A stretch of DNA of 45,403 nucleotides from JBGSYN01 sp041750975 (GTDB lineage: Bacteria; Pseudomonadota; Alphaproteobacteria; Geminicoccales; Geminicoccaceae), in contig JBGSYN010000176.1 in NCBI GenBank assembly GCA_041750975.1, positions 1 to 45,403 on the forward strand, written 5' to 3'. Below, in pieces: positions 1-8,892 of the stretch. The notes below the pieces were generated by a model, which was not told the DNA's origin, did no database searches, and saw only the letters and a program-made list of their open reading frames with translations. Each line of letters starts with the position of its first letter. The first letter of the stretch is position 1. The position numbers and the translations under genes were made by a program.

Positions 1-60
1 TACGAGATACTGACACGCCTAGGCACGCGGCTGAAACGCCATTATATCCCCGCGGCATGA
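1..60 (+). CDS. alr: Alanine racemase, C-terminal end (partial)
   Basis: The first 60 bases read in frame 1 as YEILTRLGTRLKRHYIPAA followed by TGA. This matches the usual extreme C-terminus of PLP-dependent alanine racemase, with a Y-E-I-L-T-x-L-G-x-R pattern. The enzyme makes D-alanine for peptidoglycan. The stop codon overlaps the ATG of the next gene (ATGA at 57-60), so the two are probably translationally coupled. An alr gene directly before mlaE-mlaF-radA is a familiar alphaproteobacterial arrangement, which supports the call. Only 19 residues are visible, so the identification rests on this short motif plus context. Confidence 0.7.
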   Translation, partial: YEILTRLGTRLKRHYIPAA

Positions 61-833
61 TCAATCCTCTCAGACCCATCGGGCGCGCGGTGATCGGCGT
101 CTTCGCCAGTGTCGGCGCGATCGCCTATTTCATGGTCGAAGCGCTTCTCTATGGGCTCAGGGGCCCGTTCTATCCCCGGCAGATCGTCCAACAGATGGTG
201 GATATCGGATTCTATTCGCTGCCTGTCGTCGGCCTCACGGCGATCTTCACCGGGATGGTTCTGGCGCTGCAAAGCTTCACCGGGTTCTCCCGATTCGAGG
301 CCGAAAGTGCGATCGCCACCATCGTCGTGCTTTCGATGACACGCGAACTGGGTCCGGTCCTTGCGGGATTGATGGTCGCGGGCAGGGTGGGCGCCTCGAT
401 GGCGGCTGAAATCGGCACCATGCGGGTTACCGAACAGATCGACGCCCTGTCCACTCTCTCCACGGATCCATTTCGCTACCTGGTTTTTCCGCGACTGATC
501 GCCGGATTGCTGATGCTCCCCGTTCTCGTTCTGATCGCGGATATCATCGGCGTGATGGGTGGCTTCATTGTTGCCGTCTTTAAGCTCGGCTTCGGGCCGA
601 TCGACTATCTCGACCGGACCTTTGAATATCTAGAGGCGATGGATGTGATATCCGGTCTCGTCAAAGCCGCCGTATTCGGATTTCTGGTGGCACTCATGGG
701 CTGCTACCAGGGCTATCACTCGACCGGCGGGGCCCAGGGCGTCGGCTCCGCGACCACGAAGGCCGTCGTCTCGGCCTCGATCCTGATACTCACCGCCAAT
801 TACATCGTCACCGAGATTTTCTTCAATCAATGA
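57..833 (+). CDS. mlaE: MlaE family phospholipid ABC transporter permease
   Basis: This 258-residue polytopic inner-membrane protein is the permease half of the Mla lipid transporter, which moves phospholipids between inner and outer membranes to keep outer-membrane asymmetry. The MlaE/YrbE hallmarks are present: an amphipathic N-terminal stretch, the central TRELGPVLAGLMVAGRVGA segment followed by EIGTMRVTEQIDAL, and a C-terminal GCYQGY...GAQGVG...VV region with a final membrane span. The ATG at 57 overlaps the alr stop, and its own stop overlaps the mlaF ATG (830-833). The reading frame stays open upstream to the window edge, but homologues start near this ATG. No MlaD, MlaC or MlaB gene is in the window. 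Confidence 0.93.
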   Translation: MINPLRPIGRAVIGVFASVGAIAYFMVEALLYGLRGPFYPRQIVQQMVDIGFYSLPVVGLTAIFTGMVLALQSFTGFSRFEAESAIATIVVLSMTRELGPVLAGLMVAGRVGASMAAEIGTMRVTEQIDALSTLSTDPFRYLVFPRLIAGLLMLPVLVLIADIIGVMGGFIVAVFKLGFGPIDYLDRTFEYLEAMDVISGLVKAAVFGFLVALMGCYQGYHSTGGAQGVGSATTKAVVSASILILTANYIVTEIFFNQ

Positions 834-1603
834 CCGACAAACTGAAAATCAAGATTCGGGACCTCCGCAAGTCCTTTGGCTCGAAACACGTGCTCCGGGG
901 GGTCGATCTGGATGTTCCGAAAGGCCAGTCGGTGGTCGTGATCGGCGGCTCGGGAACCGGCAAGTCGGTGACGCTCAAATGCGTACTTGGACTGATGCGG
1001 CCCGAAAAGGGTTCGATCCAGGTGGATGGAACCGAAGTCGTTGGCGCCAGTTCGCGCAAACTCGACGATCTGCGGCGCAAATTCGGCATGCTGTTTCAGG
1101 GTGCGGCCCTCTTCGACAGCTTGCCTGTCTGGCACAATGTGGCGTTTGGGGTGATGGCTCGCGAGCCGATCCCCCACCGTGACGCCCATGCGCTGGCCGT
1201 GCACAATCTTGAAATGGTCGGGCTCGACGCGAATGTCGCCGATCTTTACCCGGAAGAACTCTCGGGCGGCATGAAAAAACGGGTTGGGCTCGCCCGGGCC
1301 ATAGCGACCGAGCCGGAAATCATCTTTTTCGACGAGCCGACGACCGGGCTCGATCCGATCATGTCGGATGTGATCAATGAACTGATCCGGCACATCGTCC
1401 AGCAAATCGGGGCAACGGCGCTGTCGATTACCCACGATATGGCAAGCGTGCGCAAGATCGCCGATCGCGTGGCGATGCTCTACGAGGGCCGAATCGTCTG
1501 GGAGGGGGCGGTTGGAGATATCGACACCTGCGGTAACGAGTTCGTCGAACAATTCATCCATGGCCGCGCCGAGGGGCCGATCAGGGTCGGCACAAGGGTC
1601 TGA
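830..1603 (+). CDS. mlaF: MlaF family phospholipid ABC transporter ATP-binding protein
   Basis: This 257-residue cytoplasmic ATPase is the partner of the MlaE permease. Walker A is GGSGTGKS at residues 39-46, the ABC signature is LSGGM at 144-148, and Walker B is IIFFDEP at 164-170. The signature reads LSGGMKKR, typical of the MlaF/MKL group rather than of importers (LSGGQ). The start overlaps the mlaE stop as ATGA, so translation is coupled and the subunits should be made in similar amounts. A short gap of 26 bases leads to radA. Pfam would place it in ABC_tran; MlaF is preferred over other ABC subfamilies because of the signature and the adjacent mlaE. Confidence 0.93.
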   Translation: MTDKLKIKIRDLRKSFGSKHVLRGVDLDVPKGQSVVVIGGSGTGKSVTLKCVLGLMRPEKGSIQVDGTEVVGASSRKLDDLRRKFGMLFQGAALFDSLPVWHNVAFGVMAREPIPHRDAHALAVHNLEMVGLDANVADLYPEELSGGMKKRVGLARAIATEPEIIFFDEPTTGLDPIMSDVINELIRHIVQQIGATALSITHDMASVRKIADRVAMLYEGRIVWEGAVGDIDTCGNEFVEQFIHGRAEGPIRVGTRV

Positions 1604-1629
1604 TCGGCAGGTGAGAGCGTACTGAGCCG

Positions 1630-3009
1630 ATGGCCCGCCTCCAAGGGACATTCGTCTGTCAGCAATGCGGCACAGCCTCGACCAAATGGGCCGGTCGCTG
1701 CGAACATTGCGGGGCTTGGAACACCTTGGTCGAAGAGGCGCAGAGTGCGCCCTTGCCAGGCGCCAAACGCCGTCGCCCCGGCGGCCGCGTCTCGCTCGAA
1801 ACGCTCGAGGGATCGAGCCATCCGCCAGCGCGTCTGTCGACGGGAATCGGTGAACTCGATCGCGCACTCGGCGGTGGCATCGTGCCGGGCTCGGCCATGT
1901 TGATAGGCGGCGATCCCGGCATCGGCAAATCGACCCTGATGCTACAGATGGCCGCCAATGTCGCCCGGGGCGGCCCGGATGTCATTTACCTGAGCGGTGA
2001 GGAATCGAGCGATCAGATCCGTCTACGCGCCGGCCGGATCGGCCTGCAGGACGCTGGAGTTGAGGTGGTGACGGCAACCAACGTCACCGATGTGATCGCG
2101 ACGCTCGAAGCGGAGCGCCGTCCGGCGGTGCTGGTGATCGATTCCATCCAGACCGTCTATGTTGGCGAGCTCGATCAGCCGCCCGGCACGGTCACGCAGT
2201 TGCGCACGGCCGCGCACGAACTAGTCCGTTATGCCAAACGGCGGGGCGTCGCACTCTTCCTGATCGGTCATGTCACGAAGGAAGGGCAGATAGCGGGACC
2301 GCGGCTGCTCGAACATATGGTCGACACCGTTCTTTATTTCGAAGGTGAGCGCGGCCACCAGTTTCGGATCTTGAGAGCGGTCAAGAACCGCTTCGGCCCC
2401 GCCAACGAGATCGGCGTGTTCGAGATGCGCGAGGCCGGGCTGCATCCGGTTTCCAATCCGTCGGCTCTTTTCCTATCCGACCGCGAAGAGGGCATTGCCG
2501 GTGCCGCCGTCTTTGCCGGGATGGAGGGTACCCGGCCCGTCCTCGTTGAAATACAGGCGCTGGTCTCACCGACGGCATTCGGCACCCCGCGGCGTGCCGC
2601 TGTCGGTTGGGACAGTGCGCGGCTTGCCATGATCCTGGCGGTCCTGGAAAGCCGATGCGGACTTGTGATCGGCGGCCGCGACGTCTATCTCAATGTCGCA
2701 GGCGGCTTGAAAATCCAGGAACCGGCAGCGGATTTGGCTGTGGCCTTGGCCCTTGCATCCTCCGTCTCCGGTCGGGCCTTGCCGATGGCTAGCGTCGTTT
2801 TCGGAGAGATCGGTCTCGCCGGCGAAATTCGGAGCGTCTCCCATACCGACGTGCGTCTGAAAGAGGCTGCCAAGCTTGGTTTTGCGCGGGCTATATTGCC
2901 GATGGGCGAGGTTCATGGTGAACCGAGTCTGAACCTCAAAACCCAGCGCAAGCTCAGGGATTGTCTCGATGCCCTCGGGCTGGACGCGGCAATGGACGAA
3001 ACAGTTTAG
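1630..3009 (+). CDS. radA: DNA repair protein RadA
   Basis: RadA (Sms) is a RecA-like, DnaB-type ATPase that promotes branch migration of recombination intermediates. The 459-residue length is normal. An N-terminal C4 zinc finger uses C10, C13, C24 and C27. Walker A is GGDPGIGKST at 93-102, and the RadA-specific KNRFG motif is at about 252-256. The C-terminal third is the Lon-protease-like domain, which lacks peptidase activity in this family. It follows mlaF after 26 bases and precedes cvpA, an order shared by many alphaproteobacteria, so it probably belongs to the same transcription unit. Nothing unusual is seen. Confidence 0.96.
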   Translation: MARLQGTFVCQQCGTASTKWAGRCEHCGAWNTLVEEAQSAPLPGAKRRRPGGRVSLETLEGSSHPPARLSTGIGELDRALGGGIVPGSAMLIGGDPGIGKSTLMLQMAANVARGGPDVIYLSGEESSDQIRLRAGRIGLQDAGVEVVTATNVTDVIATLEAERRPAVLVIDSIQTVYVGELDQPPGTVTQLRTAAHELVRYAKRRGVALFLIGHVTKEGQIAGPRLLEHMVDTVLYFEGERGHQFRILRAVKNRFGPANEIGVFEMREAGLHPVSNPSALFLSDREEGIAGAAVFAGMEGTRPVLVEIQALVSPTAFGTPRRAAVGWDSARLAMILAVLESRCGLVIGGRDVYLNVAGGLKIQEPAADLAVALALASSVSGRALPMASVVFGEIGLAGEIRSVSHTDVRLKEAAKLGFARAILPMGEVHGEPSLNLKTQRKLRDCLDALGLDAAMDETV

Positions 3010-3056
3010 TAAGAGTTGCTCTGCTTCGCAGCTCCTCGTTTAAGACGGACTCATCG

Positions 3057-3701
3057 ATGGAAACTCTGCCGTTCACCGCACTTGACCTCGTTGTCGGCAT
3101 CATCGTCCTGATTTCAGCTCTGGTGGCGTTCTCGAAGGGCGCTGTTCGCGAGACATTGAACCTCGCCAGCTGGATCGGCGCTTTTGCTGTCGCCATTTAT
3201 GGCTATTCATTCGTCAAACCCCTGCTGAGCGAGGCGATCGGCAACGAACTCCTGACCGATGTCGCGACGCTCGCGGTGGCATTCTTCGTGCCCCTGATCG
3301 TGTTTCGGATCATTGCCGGGATGATTGCGGGGGCATTGGACGATAGCGGTCTCGGCACGTTCGACAAACTGGCGGGATTGTTCCTCGGTCTTGCCCGAGG
3401 TGCGGCGATCGCCATCGCGCTTTACATGATCGGCAGCTTTTTCGTGCCGCCGCCAAACCAGCCGGAATGGGTTCAGACCGCGCAGGTGACGCCCTATTTG
3501 GAGCAGGGTGCTACGGTCGTACGGCGGTTCCTGCCGCAGGATCTTGAAGAAAAAGGTGAATCCGCCGCCCAGGCGACCGCGCGTGAGGCAGAAAAGCTAC
3601 GTAAGCAGGCTGGCGAAATCCAACGCAACGTTCAGGGCTATGACGAGCAGACGCGCGAAAGCCTGGAACAGTTAATCGAAGGAGAACGGCGCCAACGATG
3701 A
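3057..3701 (+). CDS. cvpA: CvpA family membrane protein
   Basis: This is a 214-residue inner-membrane protein of the CvpA family, named for colicin V production and generally found beside purF. I chose the ATG at 3057 (METLPFTALDLVVG), because the frame upstream would run into radA and because family members begin with this D-x-x-V/I-G-I pattern. Four hydrophobic spans lie in about residues 5-125, and the last 80 residues are a polar, probably helical cytoplasmic tail rich in Glu, Gln and Lys. It sits 47 bases after radA and 45 before purF. The exact biochemical role of the family is unsettled; envelope homeostasis is the usual proposal. Confidence 0.92.
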   Translation: METLPFTALDLVVGIIVLISALVAFSKGAVRETLNLASWIGAFAVAIYGYSFVKPLLSEAIGNELLTDVATLAVAFFVPLIVFRIIAGMIAGALDDSGLGTFDKLAGLFLGLARGAAIAIALYMIGSFFVPPPNQPEWVQTAQVTPYLEQGATVVRRFLPQDLEEKGESAAQATAREAEKLRKQAGEIQRNVQGYDEQTRESLEQLIEGERRQR

Positions 3702-3746
3702 TAGCGATACCGTGTTGGTAGCTAGGTCGCCGTCTCTGCATGTGAG

Positions 3747-5228
3747 GTGAAAACCAGATTGGCTGTTTCATTCAGTGCCGGATCCCCGTTTCCAGACGAT
3801 GATCATTTCCACGAGGAATGCGGCGTCTTCGCCATTCATGGCCATCAGGAAGCGGCTGCCCATACTGCTTTAGGTCTCCATGCTCTCCAACATCGGGGTC
3901 AGGAAGCCGCTGGCATTGTCAGCTTCGACGGTGAGCATTTCCACGCTCACCGCGCCCAGGGCCTGATCGGAGACAGTTTCTCAAAGCAATCGGTCATCGA
4001 GGGCCTGCCGGGTCGCACGTCGATCGGTCACAATCGCTATGCGACCACGGGTGCCAGCATGATGCGGAATGTCCAGCCGCTCTTTGCCGATTTTGCCTTC
4101 GGTGGACTTGCACTCGCGCACAACGGCAATCTCACCAACGCCTTGAGCCTGCGGCAGGCATTGGTCGCCGACGGGGCCATCTTTCAGTCGACCACGGACA
4201 CCGAGGTCCTGATCCATTTGATTGCCCGAAGCCGGCAACGGACCATCCTCGAGAGGGTGATCGAGGCGTTGGGCGAAGTCGAGGGCGCTTATTCGCTCGT
4301 CGTTCTCTGCAAAGATGGCGTGATCGGGGTTCGGGACCCTCTGGGTGTGCGACCTCTGGTTTTGGGTGAGTTCGAGGGGGGGCATATTCTTGCTTCCGAA
4401 AGCTGTGCGCTCGACATCATCGGTGCTGAATACGTTCGCGAGCTCGAGCCGGGCGAGGTCGTGCTCATCAATGAGGGGGGTGTACAATCGCTCAAGCCCT
4501 TCGCCGATAAGCGCCAGCGCTTCTGCGTGTTCGAATATGTCTATTTCTCGCGGCCGGACAGCGTCGTCGAAAACCGCGGTGTTTATGAGGTGCGGAAACG
4601 CATCGGCGCGGAACTTGCTCGGGAAGCGGCAGTTGAGGCCGATCTCGTCGTTCCTGTCCCCGATAGCGGCGTTCCCGCTGCCATCGGCTATGCCGATGCG
4701 TCGGGGATAGGCTTCGATCTCGGCATCGTCCGCAACCACTATGTCGGCCGCACCTTCATCGAGCCCACCGATACGATCCGGCATTTGGGCGTGAGGCTCA
4801 AGCACAACGCCAATCGGGCAACCCTTGAGGGCAAGCGTATCATTCTGGTCGACGACAGCATCGTGCGCGGCACGACCTCGATGAAGATCGTCAATATGGT
4901 TCGAGCCGCAGGTGCCAAGGAAGTTCATATGCGGGTGGCGAGCCCGCCGACGACGCACAGTTGTTTCTATGGCGTGGACACGCCCGAACGGGCGAAGCTG
5001 CTCGCCGCCAATCACAGCATCGATGAGATGGCGAATTTGATCAATGTCGACAGCCTTGCCTTCGTGTCGATCAATGGTCTGTATCGCGCCGTCGGCGAAG
5101 CACGGCGCGACAGCGACCTGCCCCAGTTCTGCGATGCCTGCTTTACCGGCGACTATCCCACCAGTTTGCGCGATGCCGATGCAGGCGCCGACACCAAGCA
5201 GCTGACACTATTGCTTGATGGTGTCTGA
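3747..5228 (+). CDS. purF: Amidophosphoribosyltransferase
   Basis: PurF catalyses the first committed step of purine synthesis, converting PRPP and glutamine to phosphoribosylamine. The 493-residue product starts at a GTG; no better start lies upstream. The N-terminal glutaminase domain begins at Cys25 (ECGVFAIHGH), so 24 residues must be removed to expose the catalytic N-terminal cysteine. The NRYATTG motif and the downstream HNGNLTN segment are glutaminase landmarks. The C-terminal phosphoribosyltransferase domain carries the PRPP loop ILVDDSIVRGTTS. It lies 45 bases after cvpA, and its 3' end overlaps the SDR start by 11 bases. The propeptide is somewhat long for the family but not exceptional. 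Confidence 0.97.
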   Translation: MKTRLAVSFSAGSPFPDDDHFHEECGVFAIHGHQEAAAHTALGLHALQHRGQEAAGIVSFDGEHFHAHRAQGLIGDSFSKQSVIEGLPGRTSIGHNRYATTGASMMRNVQPLFADFAFGGLALAHNGNLTNALSLRQALVADGAIFQSTTDTEVLIHLIARSRQRTILERVIEALGEVEGAYSLVVLCKDGVIGVRDPLGVRPLVLGEFEGGHILASESCALDIIGAEYVRELEPGEVVLINEGGVQSLKPFADKRQRFCVFEYVYFSRPDSVVENRGVYEVRKRIGAELAREAAVEADLVVPVPDSGVPAAIGYADASGIGFDLGIVRNHYVGRTFIEPTDTIRHLGVRLKHNANRATLEGKRIILVDDSIVRGTTSMKIVNMVRAAGAKEVHMRVASPPTTHSCFYGVDTPERAKLLAANHSIDEMANLINVDSLAFVSINGLYRAVGEARRDSDLPQFCDACFTGDYPTSLRDADAGADTKQLTLLLDGV

Positions 5229-5949
5229 ACCGTCGGTCCCCGCCGAGGGCATGCTCCGCGACCGGATCGTCCTCGTTACCGGGGCGAGCCGCGGTCTTGG
5301 CCGAGCGGTTGCTGCGGCAGCGGCACGTCATGGTGCTCAGGTCATCGCGACCGCACGGACCCGGGCAGACCTCGAAGAACTCGACGACGAGGTGCGTTCA
5401 GCGGGAACCGCGTTGACATTGCTGCCGCTCGATTTGCTGAAGGTCGAGGACGTCGACCGTCTGGGGCCGTCGATTTTTGAGCGTTTCGGCCGGCTCGATG
5501 CGTTCTGTCACTGCGCTGCGGAGCTTGGCGTTTTGACACGGGTCACCGACATTGCACCCAAGACGCTCGAGCGGATCTTCGCCCTGAATGTCCTGGCGAC
5601 ACAAAGACTGTTGCGCACGCTTGACCCGCTGTTTCGAGCCTCGTCCGCGCCAACGGTTGTGGCAGTAACGGATGGTGTTGCCTCCCGAGGAAGCGCCTAT
5701 TGGGGGCATTATTCGGCAACGAAACTTGCCTATGAAGCGCTCATTCGTGCCTATCGCGCGGAGACGGCGTTTCGAGGGCTAAAAGTCAACCTGATAGATC
5801 CCGGACCCATGGCGACACGGCTCCGCGCGCAAGCCTATCCGGGCGAGGCGCAGGACCGGCAGCCGTCTCCGGAGGCCGTAGCACCACGACTGCTGCCTTA
5901 CCTAGCGACGGACTGTCGCCAGTTCGACGGTATCGTCGCTCTCCACTGA
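5218..5949 (+). CDS. Short-chain dehydrogenase/reductase family protein
   Basis: This is a 243-residue classical SDR, an NAD(P)-dependent oxidoreductase of unknown substrate. The cofactor loop TGASRGLG is at residues 21-28, and the active-site YxxxK occurs as Y-S-A-T-K after a serine-containing beta strand. I chose ATG 5218, which overlaps the purF stop; a TTG at 5215 or an ATG at 5251 are alternatives. SDR genes directly behind purF are common in alphaproteobacteria, suggesting co-transcription, but no purine function is implied. Its last 48 bases overlap the 3' end of the CHAT gene on the other strand. Both reading frames look genuine, so this is a convergent antisense overlap. Confidence 0.9.
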   Translation: MVSEPSVPAEGMLRDRIVLVTGASRGLGRAVAAAAARHGAQVIATARTRADLEELDDEVRSAGTALTLLPLDLLKVEDVDRLGPSIFERFGRLDAFCHCAAELGVLTRVTDIAPKTLERIFALNVLATQRLLRTLDPLFRASSAPTVVAVTDGVASRGSAYWGHYSATKLAYEALIRAYRAETAFRGLKVNLIDPGPMATRLRAQAYPGEAQDRQPSPEAVAPRLLPYLATDCRQFDGIVALH

Positions 5950-8892
5950 TCGCAGCGGTGCCGCAGCCGACGAATCGACACCGACGAGTTCAAACGCTGC
6001 CCAGAAGGCCGGATGAGCAAGGCCGGGAGTTGCGATCATCGCCACTTGGACGTCCTGCAAGGCACCATCCCAGCCCTGAGCGGGTTGGCGGCCATGGGCC
6101 TCGAAGAAGCCGCGCATCAAAAGTGCTGTGGGCTCGGACGCGACGTCCCAGTGGCTGACCATGAGTTTCCGGGCACCGGCATAGGCGAAAGCGCTCGCTA
6201 ATCCGGACAGCGCCTCGCCGCCGAGCGAGCCATCCGGCCCCGCCGTATTGCATGCGGAAAGTACGACGAGATCGGCGTCAAGCCCCAGCCCGGCAATCTC
6301 GCCTGCGGTCAGGAAGCCGTCGTCGATGTCGCTCGCTTCTTGTGGCGGTGTCAGCACAAGTCCTGGTTCACCACGACAGCGCAACTCGTGCGGCAGCAGT
6401 CCATGGGTCGCAAATGAGATGATCCGATAATCGTCCAGATCGAGTTGCTTGAGGGTCACCTCGCTGGCCTGTTCTTGGAACAAAAGTGTCGCGTCGGGAT
6501 TGTCGAGCGTTCGGGCCGCTTCCTGCAGCTCATCGCGGGTTTCAGGCAGCGACGACAGCGCCCGCAGCAGGGCAGGGTCGTAGGTCCCTTCTTCGAGACA
6601 GGCATCGAGTGCCTGCTCGGTGGCACCGCGCTGTTCGGAGGTTCCGTTCAGTGTCGGATCGCCGACGCCGAGAAAAGTGCGCTTCGCCATGGAGGACCTG
6701 GTCTCGCTTCTGGCCAGCACCAATGCGGCAGGCGAGGCGATCCTGGTGGTCGCCACATCCCCACCGAGCCAGGGGACTTCGCCATAGTCTCGATTGGCTA
6801 CCTGGCCCTGATCCCTGACCAGAAGGGCGAAAGGCAGGCTTGCCAGAGGCCCTTGCGAAACGATCGCCAATCGGCTGCCGGGCATGAGTTCTTTATCGAG
6901 ATTGCCAAGAAGGTCGCGATAGAGCGCCTGCGCCCGTTCCGTGTCGAAGGGCTGCAGACCCGAGACGAACGTCAGGGCCTTGCGGAGTCCCTGGACCTCT
7001 CGCTCAAGCGCAGCCTCGCCGAGTTTGCCCTGGTGACCATGCAACCGGCCTTGTCCGTTCAAAAGGATCGCGAAGCTGGCGTCAGCCGTGACCAGGATTT
7101 GCAGGAGCAATTCTCCGGGCGCCATTGCAGCCGCAACAATATTCGGATCGACGGCGGTTTGCCTGAGGTGTCGGGCATAGTCCGGGTAAGAAGCCTGGAG
7201 CGAGCGTTCGAGTGAGCTGATCGCGGTCTCCAGCGTCGAAACGCGCTCTTCGAGTTCGGCTTCGGTGGCGACTACCACGATATCGGGATCGCCAAGACGC
7301 ACCCGGCCGAGTTCCAATCGAGTCTGCTCGAGTTGCCCCTTGGCCTCTTCGAATGATCGTACCGTCGATGCCAGCTCGGCATCGCCCGAGGCCACCCGGG
7401 CCAGCATGCGCCGCTGCGCCATGTCGATCGTCAGGCTCTGCGGCAATTGCATGACCATGAAGGCCTCGGCGAAGCGTCCACGCTCGAACAACAAGGCAAG
7501 CATAGTCTGGAGTTGGTTCGGACGGAGGCGCATCGAACCCGCGGGCAATTGTTGGAACATCGCAATAGCGTTTTCAAAGGCGATGAGCGCCGATTCGGCC
7601 CCGCCCCGGGCAGCCTTGAGTTCAGCCGAAGCGAACGTCGCCTCGACCAGATTGGGACTGCTCCCGAACAAGCCCCCAATTAAGTCGAGTGCCGCTTCCG
7701 CTGCCGTCTGGGCCTCTCGCAACTCACCAAGTTCCGCCAAAATGGCCGCCTTGCGGGAGAGGGCGAAGCTCAGCGCGACCATATCTCCCGCAGCCTCGAA
7801 TTTGTCGGTTGCACTCTCGATGCGCCGTCTGGCTTCAACGAGCGCGCCCCTGTCGGCAAGGATCCCAGCCTCGACCATCTCCGTTTGCGCAAAAGCCGGG
7901 CTGCGATCGCCGAATAGGTTTCGATAATGACGGCTGGCGTCACTCGCGAATTCGTACGCGGTTTCGTCATCACCCTTCAGGCGGGAAAACACGGCCTTCT
8001 GCCTGAGATAGTCGCCATAGGCTTCACTCCATGAAATCGCCTCGGCCCGTTCGTCCGCGCGGCTGAAAGCCAAAGACGCATCCGCCATCCGGCCCTCGTA
8101 GGCATAGGTGAGGCCCAGTGCGGAATAGACTGGCGCGCTGAATTCGCTCCGGCGGCCGATGCCGTGCTCATAATCGGCGAGAACGGCTTCGTAGCTGCGT
8201 GCTGCGTCGTCGAATGCACCGGATTGGTTCTGCAGCCGCGCCAACTGCCGGCGATCCCGGGTGCTGAGGATTTCGACCAGATCGACATCGTCGCCATAGG
8301 CTTCGATCTGAGCCTTCGCCATCAATCGAAGCGGCGATTGGCTACCGGAAGTCGATTGCCGGACCAGGCGCCCCGCCAGAATGTCATCGATGAGCGGGAC
8401 GAGATGCGGCAGGCCGTGACCGACGTAAACCAGGCCCCGGCCTGAACCAATGTCGTCGACACCGACGTTCTCGCCACCGCGCGCGGCGAACCGGAGCAGC
8501 GGCAGCCCATCTTGCGTGCGGCACGATTGTAAAAGGAGATCAGGCGAGGGTTCCTCAACGGCATCGCACCGGCTCGTGCCCGGCGGCAGCAGGCTCAGTT
8601 CGCGGTTCTCGAGAAACTCATCGAGATCATCATCGTCACGGGCCGCTAAGCGACGCATGGCGCCCGCCGGGCTCTGCCAACCGTCACAGATCAAGAGGAG
8701 ATCCTCATAGGAGCCACGGGCACCGTTTCGAACCTTTCGGGCACGGCAAATGACTCCAGAAGCGGCATCCACACGGCCAATTTCGTCGCCGATTTTGAGC
8801 GGGCTCAAGCTCCAGGAATTGCCGACCAGTTGCACATTATCCGTACAGCCAGCCAGCAGCAGGGCGAAGACAATGAATGGTCTCGGTTTCAT
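5902..8892 (-). CDS. CHAT domain lipoprotein with helical (TPR-like) repeats
   Basis: This 996-residue protein begins with a lipoprotein signal (MKPRPFIVFALLLAGC; lipobox L-A-G-C16). Threonine follows the cysteine, so outer-membrane sorting is expected. Residues about 200-480 are Ala/Glu/Leu-rich helical hairpins resembling degenerate tetratricopeptide repeats, followed by a coiled-coil-like stretch. The last third is a CHAT (caspase HetF associated with TPRs) domain of the clan CD peptidase fold: the catalytic His lies in SFATHG (about H830) and the catalytic Cys in LSACNTAG (about C881). Both residues are intact, so peptidase activity is plausible. The start overlaps the stop of a small secreted protein (ATGA, 8889-8892). 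Substrate and function are unknown; a membrane-tethered periplasmic CHAT protease is an inference. Confidence 0.9.
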   Translation of the reverse strand: MKPRPFIVFALLLAGCTDNVQLVGNSWSLSPLKIGDEIGRVDAASGVICRARKVRNGARGSYEDLLLICDGWQSPAGAMRRLAARDDDDLDEFLENRELSLLPPGTSRCDAVEEPSPDLLLQSCRTQDGLPLLRFAARGGENVGVDDIGSGRGLVYVGHGLPHLVPLIDDILAGRLVRQSTSGSQSPLRLMAKAQIEAYGDDVDLVEILSTRDRRQLARLQNQSGAFDDAARSYEAVLADYEHGIGRRSEFSAPVYSALGLTYAYEGRMADASLAFSRADERAEAISWSEAYGDYLRQKAVFSRLKGDDETAYEFASDASRHYRNLFGDRSPAFAQTEMVEAGILADRGALVEARRRIESATDKFEAAGDMVALSFALSRKAAILAELGELREAQTAAEAALDLIGGLFGSSPNLVEATFASAELKAARGGAESALIAFENAIAMFQQLPAGSMRLRPNQLQTMLALLFERGRFAEAFMVMQLPQSLTIDMAQRRMLARVASGDAELASTVRSFEEAKGQLEQTRLELGRVRLGDPDIVVVATEAELEERVSTLETAISSLERSLQASYPDYARHLRQTAVDPNIVAAAMAPGELLLQILVTADASFAILLNGQGRLHGHQGKLGEAALEREVQGLRKALTFVSGLQPFDTERAQALYRDLLGNLDKELMPGSRLAIVSQGPLASLPFALLVRDQGQVANRDYGEVPWLGGDVATTRIASPAALVLARSETRSSMAKRTFLGVGDPTLNGTSEQRGATEQALDACLEEGTYDPALLRALSSLPETRDELQEAARTLDNPDATLLFQEQASEVTLKQLDLDDYRIISFATHGLLPHELRCRGEPGLVLTPPQEASDIDDGFLTAGEIAGLGLDADLVVLSACNTAGPDGSLGGEALSGLASAFAYAGARKLMVSHWDVASEPTALLMRGFFEAHGRQPAQGWDGALQDVQVAMIATPGLAHPAFWAAFELVGVDSSAAAPLRSVESDDTVELATVRR

